Origin: Natronohydrobacter sp.
GTDB taxonomy: Bacteria; Pseudomonadota; Alphaproteobacteria; Rhodobacterales; Rhodobacteraceae
Direction of reading: 5' to 3'
Assembly (NCBI GenBank): GCA_007116445.1
Contig: SKIM01000339.1
Span: 1 to 17,574, forward strand
Length of the DNA stretch: 17,574 bases
Below the pieces are notes generated by a model, which worked only from the letters and a program-made list of their open reading frames with translations, did no database searches and was not told where the DNA came from. Position 1 is the stretch's first letter. Every line of letters starts with the position of its first letter. A program made the translations under genes and the position numbers. Positions 1-6,151 of this stretch are shown here, piece after piece.

Positions 1-520
1 CGGCTTGGGTCGCGCGCGGCTCGGCGACGACCGGATGGCCCACGAAATCGCAGCTCATGCCCGCAGCTTCCATATAGGGCGGCTCGAAGGGCAGAAGCGC
101 CAGCACATGATCGACCAAAGGCGCCATTTTCGCCGCCCGGCCCGGACGCCAGGCCCAGACCGAGGGGGCGACATAATGCACGACGGGCAGATCAGGGCGC
201 GCGGCGCGGGCGCGGCGCAGCACGCGCAGGCAGAAATCCGGGCTGTCGATGGTGATGACCAGATCCGGCCTTGTGTCGGCAATCGCTTGCGCGGTTTCAC
301 GGATGCGGCGCAGCAACAGGGGCGCGCGTGGCAGCACTTCGGCAATCCCCATCACCGACAGGTCAGACATCTCAAACCGCGACACAAGCCCCTGCGCGGC
401 CATGTCCGGCCCGCCGATACCGTCGAACTGCGCCATGGGCTGCAATTCGCGCAGACCCGCCAGAAGCGCCCCCCCGAGCTTGTCGCCAGACGGCTCGCCT
501 GCGATCACGAAGATCTTCAC
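1..520 (-). CDS. lpxB: Lipid-A-disaccharide synthase LpxB, N-terminal part (cut by window edge)
   Basis: LpxB condenses UDP-2,3-diacylglucosamine with lipid X to give the tetraacyl disaccharide of lipid A, on the inner face of the inner membrane. Reading down from 520, the frame stays open for 173 codons to the window edge. It begins MKIFVIAGEPSGD, the family's N-terminal nucleotide-binding signature. Further on it shows ITIDSPDF, HYVAPSVWAW and, near the edge, DFVGHP, all recognisable in this GT19-type glycosyltransferase family. The start is GTG at 520, preceded by GAGGGG, and its GTGA overlaps the lpxI stop by 4 nt. An in-frame ATG at 538 would add six residues but fits the overlap and ribosome site less well. 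The C-terminal half, including the sugar-donor site, lies outside the window. Confidence 0.95.
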   Translation of the reverse strand, partial: MKIFVIAGEPSGDKLGGALLAGLRELQPMAQFDGIGGPDMAAQGLVSRFEMSDLSVMGIAEVLPRAPLLLRRIRETAQAIADTRPDLVITIDSPDFCLRVLRRARAARPDLPVVHYVAPSVWAWRPGRAAKMAPLVDHVLALLPFEPPYMEAAGMSCDFVGHPVVAEPRATQA

Positions 521-1335
521 GCCCCCTCGCGCGCCCATAGCGCCAGTCCCAGCGCATCCGCCCGCGCGATCATCTCGGCGCGTTCGATGAGCAAGACGCC
601 CCCGGCTTCAAACGCGACCCCCCCCAGCCCGGCCGCATGGGCGCGCGTCACTGTGTCAGGCCCGAGCGCGGGCAGATCGATCCGGCGGTCCTGGCCCGGT
701 TTGGGCGCTTTGCAGAACACGCCGCCGTCAGGCAGCGCCGCCCTATCCGCGCGCAGTTGCGCCAGATGCGCGAGCATCGCGTCGGTACCCGGCAGCGCCT
801 CCAGCGCAAGACATTGCCCGCGCGCGACAACACAGCCCTGCCCCACATCCGCAGCACCTGTCAGCCGCAGAATATCAAAGCCGCGCGCCGCGTCCTGCTT
901 CTGCGCTGCGGTGACGTCCACGGCCCCGAGCGTGCCGGGCGCGGCCACAAGCTCGGGGCAGATCTCCTGCGCGCCCACAACTTCGATGCCCCATTCGCCC
1001 ATCAGCGCGATCACCTCGCGCAGTGTGCCATCATCGCCCTGCTGCATCGCGGCCATGATGCGCGGCAAAAGCTGCATGGTGGCCGGGTCGATCAGCGCAG
1101 GGTCAAGCCGGGGGCGATGCACACCGCCTGCGAACACCGCTTTTGTGACGCCCTGATCCTGAAGATGGTCCAGAAACGGCACCAGACGTTCCAGCCGGAA
1201 GCGCAGCACATCACCACGCGCCTGGCTGAGCGTCTCGAACCCCTCCAGCTCTGCCAGCAGCGCGCCGTCGCCAAGCCGCGCGGCCAGCAGTCCCGGCAAG
1301 GCCCCCCGGCCTGCGATCAGGGCGATCTTGCTCAT
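517..1335 (-). CDS. lpxI: UDP-2,3-diacylglucosamine pyrophosphatase LpxI (formerly DUF1009)
   Basis: LpxI hydrolyses UDP-2,3-diacylglucosamine to lipid X (2,3-diacylglucosamine 1-phosphate) and UMP. It is the alphaproteobacterial replacement for the unrelated LpxH. The 272-residue protein opens with MSKIALIAGRGALPGLLA, typical of the family. It carries the conserved central stretch GAVDVTAAQKQD (about 137-148), then DVGQGCVV (163-170), EALPGTDAML (179-188) and KPGQDRRIDLPALG (212-225). Length matches the family, which is usually about 270-285. It lies between lpxA and lpxB with 4-nt overlaps at both ends (ATGA with lpxA, GTGA with lpxB), so the three are probably translated together in pathway order. 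No frameshift or missing block is seen. Confidence 0.95.
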   Translation of the reverse strand: MSKIALIAGRGALPGLLAARLGDGALLAELEGFETLSQARGDVLRFRLERLVPFLDHLQDQGVTKAVFAGGVHRPRLDPALIDPATMQLLPRIMAAMQQGDDGTLREVIALMGEWGIEVVGAQEICPELVAAPGTLGAVDVTAAQKQDAARGFDILRLTGAADVGQGCVVARGQCLALEALPGTDAMLAHLAQLRADRAALPDGGVFCKAPKPGQDRRIDLPALGPDTVTRAHAAGLGGVAFEAGGVLLIERAEMIARADALGLALWAREGA

Positions 1336-2123
1336 TTGGGACGCAGGAAATTGCGGCCAGCCTCGCCGGTGAAAAAGCGCGCGACCTGAGCGACCGCGTC
1401 CTCGGCCCCCTCATCGAGCAGCGCCTGCGCCAGATCGGCCAGCGCGCCTTCGCCTGTCAGCCGCTTGTAGGCCGCGCGCAAGGCCGCGATCTGGTCGCGC
1501 TCCATCCCGCGCCGCTTCAAGCCGATCAGGTTCAGCCCATGCAGCACGCCATCCGGGCCCGAGACCAGCCCGAAGGGCATCACGTCATGGGTGACGCGGG
1601 TCAGCGCGCCGATCATCGCGCCCTCGCCCACGCGGATGAACTGATGCAACCCGGCCGAAGCGCCCACAATCACATTGCGCTCGATCACCACATGGCCCGC
1701 GACACCGGCGAAATTCGCAAGGATCACATTGTCGCCGATTTGTGCATCATGGCCGACATGCGCACCCGCCATGATCAGGCAGTTATCGCCCACCCGCGTC
1801 ACGCCGCCACCATGTTCCGTGCCCGCATGCAGCGTCGCATTCTCGCGGATGCGGCACCGCGCGCCGACGATCAGCCGCGTGCGTTCGCCTGCATATTTCA
1901 GATCCTGCGGCACCTCGCCCACCGAGGCGAAGGAAAACACAGTCGCGCCCGCGCCGATCTCGGTCCAGCCTGTGACATGGGCATGGGGCTTGATCACCAC
2001 GCCTTCGCCCAGTGTCACTTCTGGCCCGATCACGGCAAAGGGCCCGATCTTGCACCCCGCGCCGATCTGCGCGCCGGGCTCGATCACGGCCATGGGATGG
2101 ACCTCGGCGCTCGGGTCAATCAT
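1332..2123 (-). CDS. lpxA: UDP-N-acetylglucosamine O-acyltransferase LpxA
   Basis: LpxA transfers a 3-hydroxyacyl chain from acyl carrier protein to the 3-OH of UDP-GlcNAc, the first step of lipid A synthesis, in the cytosol. The 263-residue sequence is built from hexapeptide repeats forming a left-handed beta helix over about residues 1-190, then an alpha-helical C-terminal part with the conserved GLKRRGM. It aligns without gaps to remembered E. coli LpxA over residues 1-180. His122 and His125 (AHVGHD, catalytic His125), His144 (AGH) and His160 (GLHQF) are all kept. At position 173, which sets acyl length in E. coli (Gly173), this protein has Ala. The ATG at 2123 overlaps the fabZ stop by 8 nt, and the end overlaps lpxI by 4 nt (ATGA). 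Confidence 0.97.
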   Translation of the reverse strand: MIDPSAEVHPMAVIEPGAQIGAGCKIGPFAVIGPEVTLGEGVVIKPHAHVTGWTEIGAGATVFSFASVGEVPQDLKYAGERTRLIVGARCRIRENATLHAGTEHGGGVTRVGDNCLIMAGAHVGHDAQIGDNVILANFAGVAGHVVIERNVIVGASAGLHQFIRVGEGAMIGALTRVTHDVMPFGLVSGPDGVLHGLNLIGLKRRGMERDQIAALRAAYKRLTGEGALADLAQALLDEGAEDAVAQVARFFTGEAGRNFLRPK

Positions 2124-2589
2124 TGCTGGCCTGCGTGCTCAGGTCGATCATCGCCGCGAATTCCGCCTCTGCGGCCAGCTGGCCATCGACCTTGGCCACG
2201 CCTTCGAATTTCCAGATCTTGGTCGAGCCGCGCTTGACCGTCACATGCAGCTCCAGCACATCCCCCGGCACGACCTTGCGGCGGAATTTGCATTTGTCGA
2301 TGGACATGAAATAGACCAGCGGCGCCTTTTCGCCAAAGCCCACCGACAGCCCGACCAGCACAGCCGCGGTCTGCGCCATCGCTTCGACGATAGTGACACC
2401 GGGCATGATTGGCGCGCCGGGGAAATGGCCCTGAAAATGCGGCTCGTTGAAGGTCACATTCTTGATGCCCACTGCCGAGCTGCGCGCCACCACATCGCGG
2501 ACCTTGTCGATCAGCAGAAACGGGTATCTGTGCGGGATGATCTTCATGATCGTGGTCAGATCAGCTTCGGTCGGCACGTTTTCGGTCAT
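2116..2589 (-). CDS. fabZ: 3-hydroxyacyl-[acyl-carrier-protein] dehydratase FabZ
   Basis: FabZ removes water from 3-hydroxyacyl-ACP in fatty acid elongation. It competes with LpxA and LpxD for the same hydroxyacyl-ACP, which explains its place beside lpxA. The 157-residue hot-dog-fold protein has IPHRYPFLLID near the start. The active-site loop HFQGHFPGAPIMPGV (51-65) holds catalytic His55, and VEAMAQ follows with Glu69. The start chosen is ATG at 2589 because AAAGGA sits 7 nt upstream and the resulting length is normal for FabZ. The frame stays open to an ATG at 2685, but that would add a 32-residue extension with no family counterpart. The stop overlaps the lpxA start by 8 nt. Confidence 0.96.
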   Translation of the reverse strand: MTENVPTEADLTTIMKIIPHRYPFLLIDKVRDVVARSSAVGIKNVTFNEPHFQGHFPGAPIMPGVTIVEAMAQTAAVLVGLSVGFGEKAPLVYFMSIDKCKFRRKVVPGDVLELHVTVKRGSTKIWKFEGVAKVDGQLAAEAEFAAMIDLSTQASND

Positions 2590-2639
2590 CTTGGTCCTTT
2601 CGGCGGTCTTGCCCCCACACAGATCGCGCGGGACACTGG

Positions 2640-2668
2640 GGTCTAGCAAGGCTTTCCGGGGCTGGCAA
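2640..2668 (-). promoter_or_regulatory. Possible internal promoter ahead of fabZ
   Basis: The 102-nt gap between skp and fabZ is the longest non-coding gap downstream of bamA. On the minus strand it holds TTGCCA (2668-2663), a 17-nt spacer and TAGACC (2645-2640). The -35 box is good and the -10 box is weak (three of six positions). Such a promoter would let fabZ-lpxA-lpxI-lpxB be expressed separately from bamA-skp. Chance occurrence is quite possible. Confidence 0.2.
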
Positions 2669-2691
2669 GCATCTGGCCGCCGCATCTGCGG

Positions 2692-3288
2692 TCAGGGCAG
2701 CGTCAGCGGGAATGGCGCTTGGCCCCCGTCCCCGATCGCCGCATCCAGCGCGGCTACGGCCTCGTCGGTCATGTCAGTGCCGGGCGCGGCGATGATGACC
2801 GCGCGGGCGTCGATCAACACCTGTCCGCCCAGCTCGGCAAGCTGATCTTGCAGGATGGGGGCGATCTGGCCAAAGAAACGGCGGCGCTCGGACTCTTCGA
2901 ATTGCACCAGACGCTGACGCTTTTCGGCCTGCTCACGACGCGCGGTTTCTGCCTGCAGGTCGAATTCAGCTGCCGCAGCGCGGAACGCCTCGACGGACAT
3001 ATGGGCGCGCAATGCCGTCAATTCGTCCTCGCGCGCGGTCAGTTCTTCGAGCAAGCGGATATTCTCGGCCTCAAGCGCGCTTGAGGCCGCTTCGATCTCG
3101 GCCGCGACGCGCTGGCCGAATTGCGACTGGCGAAACAGGCGCTCGTCGTCAATCGTGCGCAAGACCGGCTGCGGGGCGGTCGCAGGCACGCCCAGCGAAA
3201 ATTCAAACCCTGATTGCGCCTGCAGGGGGGCGGCAAGCCCCAGACCTGCCGCCCCCAAGATCACCGCCAAAGCTGCGGGCAACTGCAT
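2692..3288 (-). CDS. skp: OmpH/Skp-family periplasmic outer-membrane-protein chaperone
   Basis: Skp holds unfolded outer membrane proteins in the periplasm and delivers them to the BAM complex. The 198-residue protein starts with a hydrophobic signal peptide ending APLQA, with predicted cleavage after Ala24. A short beta-rich segment follows with LRTIDDERLFRQSQFGQR (about 43-60), the usual OmpH family start of 'id...l...s..g'. A long charged helical stretch (about 60-150) rich in Glu, Ala, Arg and Gln matches the coiled-coil tentacles. The end returns to a beta strand (GGQVLIDARAVIIAAPGTD), as in Skp. It begins one nucleotide inside the bamA stop (TGATG), so translation is probably coupled to bamA. 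Sequence conservation in this family is weak; the call rests on architecture plus position. Confidence 0.85.
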   Translation of the reverse strand: MQLPAALAVILGAAGLGLAAPLQAQSGFEFSLGVPATAPQPVLRTIDDERLFRQSQFGQRVAAEIEAASSALEAENIRLLEELTAREDELTALRAHMSVEAFRAAAAEFDLQAETARREQAEKRQRLVQFEESERRRFFGQIAPILQDQLAELGGQVLIDARAVIIAAPGTDMTDEAVAALDAAIGDGGQAPFPLTLP

Positions 3289-5696
3289 CAGAATCGCGAA
3301 ACGATCGAGAAGTCGAAATTCTGCTCGCGGTCGCGGTCAAGCTTGCGCACCGCGCGCGAGAAATCGAAGCGCAGCGGTCCCAGCGGGCTGTCCCAGAACA
3401 GCGACACACCGACGGTGCCACGGATATGGAATTTGTTGTAATCCGTTCCGTCTTCGACTGTCGTGATACCGGACATGCCATCGGCGCCCCAGACCGAACC
3501 TGCATCAGCGAACACACCGCCGCTCAGCCCGTATTCTTCGGGCGTGCCGAGCGGGAATTGCACCTCTGCCTGCACCGAAACATAACGGTTGCCGCCGACA
3601 ACGCTGCGATTATCTGCATCGAAATCACGCGGGCCAGCGGCCACAGGCGAGAAGCCCCGCATCACATCGGACAGTTGGAAGCGTTCGCGGTTGCGTGACT
3701 GGCCGCTGACCATGTGCAACATCCCCGCGCGCAAGTCACCGCGCAGAGTCACGTCCTCGTTCAGCACACTCATCTCATAGCCCGCGCGGCCTTCGGTCTT
3801 GACGAAGCGGCGGCTTTGCGTGCCCAGACCGAAATCCTGACTGAGGCTCAGGACATAGCCCTGCGACGGATCGATCCCCACCCCGCGCGTGTCGAGCGCA
3901 TAGGTGTAGCCCAGCGAGCCGGTGATCGCTGTGCCTGCATCCTGATCGGCAAAGAGGCGGCGCGACGGGCGCGCGGCACCTGGATCAAAAGCCGGATCAG
4001 TTGGATCAAACTTCGGATCGTCAGGGTCATCCAACCCCCGCAGCCGGTCCAGAACCAGACCTTGCCGCAACCGCAGCCGCGCGAATTCACCGACCGGGAA
4101 GCCGATGGAATTGTTGAAAAATGCCGAGCGCGTGTCGAAATCCGTGTTGAAGCTGCGGGTTTCGCGATAGCCCACATCCAGACGATAGGACAGATCGCGA
4201 TCAAACAGCGCAGGCTCGCCGAAACTCAGCGAGATGTCGCGCGAGCCTTTCACCGTATTGAACGCCGCCGAGACGCTTTGGCCGCGTCCGAGGAAATTCG
4301 CCTCGGAGAAATTGATCCCGAAACCGACGCCCTGTGCGGCGCCATAACTGACCGAGAAACCCAGCGAACCGGTCGTGGTTTCTTCCACCTCGACATCGAC
4401 AATCGCCTGATCAGGCGCACTGCCCTGGCGCGGTTCAACAGAGACATTGGAGAAATAGCCAAGTGCGCGGATGCGCTCAGCGGCCTCGCGGATCTCGCGC
4501 GGGTTGAGCGGATCGCCTTCGGCCGAAGTGAACTGCCGGCGCACAACGCGATCCAGCGTTGTGGTGTTGCCCTGAATATCGATGCGTTCAACGAAAATCC
4601 GCTCGCCCCGCACAATCGCGAATTCGACATCAATCGTCTGGTTGCGGTTATCGCGGGTAAAGCGCGGCTCGGCGCGGATGAAACGCAGACCGCGCTGTTC
4701 GGCCATCCGCTCGATCCGGGCGATGTTCTGGTCAAGGACAGTGGGTGAAAAGATCGTGCCGGGACGCAGGCGCAATTCGCGCTCGTATTCGGCCGCGTCG
4801 ATGCCCTCAACCTCGCTGACAACCGAAACCTCACCGAAGCGATATTGCAGCCCTTCGCGCAGGTTGAAGGTCAGGAAAAACCCGTCGCGTTCGCGCGACA
4901 GCTCGGAATTCACGGACAGGACTTCGAAATCGAGAAAGCCGCGCGCGCGGTAGAAATCCGTGAGCAGCTGCCGGTCAAGCGCGATCCGCTCGGCGACGAA
5001 CGTGTCGCGCTGCACCAACCAGCGGAAAATGCCCGCCTGTTTGGTGTTGAGCACCTGGCGCAAACGGTAATTCGAGAAGTTGCGATTGCCGACGAAGGAA
5101 ATGCGCTCGATCTCGACGACATTGCCTTCGCGGATCTCGAAGGCGAGATCGACGCGGTTATTGCCACGCGGGATGATCTTGGGGGTGACTTCGGCGGCTG
5201 TCCGACCGCGCTGCGCGTAGAGATTGGCGATGGCGCGGGCATCGGCTTCGACGGCGGCAGGGGACAGGACGCGACCGGCGCGGGTCTGCACCACCCCTGC
5301 AAGCGCATCATTGTCGATGCGGCGATTGCCCTCGAAATTGATGATGCCGATGATCGGGAATTCGGCCACGCGGATCATCAATGTGTTGCCCTGCGGCACC
5401 AGTTCGACCGATTCAAACAGACCTGATGCTGTCAGATTGGCGGCCGCCTGGTTCAATTGTCCCGCCGACACGGGTTGCCCCCGCCCGATCCCCGCAATGC
5501 CGAACAGGGTGGAATCATCCACCCGGATATTGCCGTCGATCGAGATCGTGTTGAACTGGAAGGTCTGTGACTGCGCTGGCTGCGCGAACCCTGTCTGCGA
5601 CAAGGCAAAGGCGCAGAAAACCGTTGCTGACAAAACATGCCACCCGCGAGACACGCGCCTGCGACGCGACACCATTTCTAGATCCACTCCGCGCAT
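3288..5696 (-). CDS. bamA: Outer membrane protein assembly factor BamA
   Basis: BamA is the central beta-barrel of the BAM machine that folds and inserts outer membrane proteins. The 802-residue precursor has an Arg-rich n-region (RRRR at 11-14), a hydrophobic core and a signal cleavage site near FAQ (37-39). Five POTRA repeats follow, roughly 46-112, 113-192, 193-283, 284-365 and 366-440. The barrel covers about 441-802 and begins GSLGFSVSYG. The lid-loop motif, VRGF in E. coli, reads MRGF (679-682) with the key Arg kept. The protein ends with a beta-signal closing in aromatic Phe (SIVSRF). An Asp-Pro-rich insert lies at 555-573. ATG at 5696 has GGGG about 7 nt upstream; a second ATG at 5675 also leaves a workable signal peptide. 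Its own promoter is likely just upstream. Confidence 0.97.
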   Translation of the reverse strand: MRGVDLEMVSRRRRVSRGWHVLSATVFCAFALSQTGFAQPAQSQTFQFNTISIDGNIRVDDSTLFGIAGIGRGQPVSAGQLNQAAANLTASGLFESVELVPQGNTLMIRVAEFPIIGIINFEGNRRIDNDALAGVVQTRAGRVLSPAAVEADARAIANLYAQRGRTAAEVTPKIIPRGNNRVDLAFEIREGNVVEIERISFVGNRNFSNYRLRQVLNTKQAGIFRWLVQRDTFVAERIALDRQLLTDFYRARGFLDFEVLSVNSELSRERDGFFLTFNLREGLQYRFGEVSVVSEVEGIDAAEYERELRLRPGTIFSPTVLDQNIARIERMAEQRGLRFIRAEPRFTRDNRNQTIDVEFAIVRGERIFVERIDIQGNTTTLDRVVRRQFTSAEGDPLNPREIREAAERIRALGYFSNVSVEPRQGSAPDQAIVDVEVEETTTGSLGFSVSYGAAQGVGFGINFSEANFLGRGQSVSAAFNTVKGSRDISLSFGEPALFDRDLSYRLDVGYRETRSFNTDFDTRSAFFNNSIGFPVGEFARLRLRQGLVLDRLRGLDDPDDPKFDPTDPAFDPGAARPSRRLFADQDAGTAITGSLGYTYALDTRGVGIDPSQGYVLSLSQDFGLGTQSRRFVKTEGRAGYEMSVLNEDVTLRGDLRAGMLHMVSGQSRNRERFQLSDVMRGFSPVAAGPRDFDADNRSVVGGNRYVSVQAEVQFPLGTPEEYGLSGGVFADAGSVWGADGMSGITTVEDGTDYNKFHIRGTVGVSLFWDSPLGPLRFDFSRAVRKLDRDREQNFDFSIVSRF

Positions 5697-5734
5697 TGTC
5701 AGGCCCCGTCCTACCGCGTTTTTGATTATGCCCT

Positions 5735-5763
5735 TGAGTATCGGGTCTGACAGGGGTTGTCAA
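5735..5763 (-). promoter_or_regulatory. Likely bamA promoter with a small inverted repeat over the -35 box
   Basis: On the minus strand a perfect TTGACA (5763-5758) is followed either by GATACT (5742-5737, spacer 15) or TACTCA (5740-5735, spacer 17). It lies about 40-65 nt upstream of the bamA ATG and downstream of a terminator-like hairpin, which is where a bamA promoter is expected. The -35 overlaps an inverted repeat, TGACA-ACCCC-TGTCA (5762-5748), that could be a regulator site. The perfect -35 is the main support; the -10 is ambiguous. Confidence 0.45.
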
Positions 5764-5824
5764 AGCTGTCCTGCGCAAAGCTTGCGGCCTTCGGGCAAGC
5801 GCGTCACATAGCTTTTCACGACAA

Positions 5825-5845
5825 AATGCCGCGCAGGGCGGCATT
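5825..5845 (-). terminator. Hairpin terminator downstream of the small membrane ORF
   Basis: On the minus strand AATGCCGC (5845-5838), a five-base loop CCTGC, and GCGGCATT (5832-5825) form a perfect 8-bp stem directly followed by TTGT, giving TTTTGT at the 3' side. It is 55 nt past the stop of the small ORF and about 60 nt before the likely bamA -35 box, so it would end transcripts coming from rseP. The T-run is short, so leakage into bamA is likely. Confidence 0.5.
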
Positions 5846-5899
5846 CCGGGAAGGGGGCCTGGGCATTACGGCCAGACACTGGCGCATGAGCGCGGGCGG

Positions 5900-6049
5900 T
5901 TACATCGCTGCAGGCGCGTATCCCGAGATTGCCAGCACGATCCGCGCGGCCACGATTGCGAAGACGATCAGACCGATGATCATGACCTTGTCCGACACTG
6001 CTGACCAGATCAGGCGCATATTGCGCAGCTCGTTATCGATATATGCCAT
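5900..6049 (-). CDS. Small single-pass membrane protein, 49 residues, unknown function
   Basis: I do not recognise a family. The frame reads MAYIDNELRNMRLIWSAVSD, then a strongly hydrophobic segment of about 20 residues (22-41, KVMIIGLIVFAIVAARIVLA at 21-40 with one Arg inside), then a short tail SGYAPAAM and a TAA stop. The start ATG at 6049 has AAAGGAG 6 nt upstream, among the best ribosome sites in the window. A terminator-like hairpin follows 55 nt after the stop. Third codon positions are about 75% G or C (36 of 48), in line with coding sequence here. It is 102 nt downstream of rseP on the same strand and ahead of bamA, so it would be co-expressed with the envelope cluster and end up in the inner membrane. 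A role linked to RseP or BAM is speculation. It is too short for default gene calling. Confidence 0.7.
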   Translation of the reverse strand: MAYIDNELRNMRLIWSAVSDKVMIIGLIVFAIVAARIVLAISGYAPAAM

Positions 6050-6151
6050 CTCACTCTCCTTTAACGCAGCGATAGAGGAAGATTAAGGCATAATCTGGGC
6101 AGTATCGGGGCCGAGCTATGGCATTGCGCCGGCCCCGGCAGTCACCCAGGC

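Noticed and set aside
5..1156. Long plus-strand open frame of 383 codons opposite lpxB and lpxI
   Set aside because: It is antisense to two clearly recognised genes, and its translation is Arg/Ala/Ser-rich without any family feature. High GC content produces such shadows.
2590..2685. 32-residue N-terminal extension of FabZ
   Set aside because: The ATG at 2589 has a strong ribosome site and gives the normal length; the extension has no counterpart in the family.
3714..4748. Plus-strand open frame of 344 codons inside bamA
   Set aside because: It is antisense to the POTRA and barrel region of bamA, which matches its family throughout. No ribosome site or domain supports it.
5757..6086. Plus-strand 109-codon frame in the rseP-bamA gap
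   Set aside because: It runs antisense across the terminator hairpin and the better supported small membrane ORF, with no family resemblance.
6128..6139. GC-rich palindrome GCCGGCCCCGGC just after rseP, considered as a terminator
   Set aside because: The loop would be only two bases and no T-run follows on either strand.
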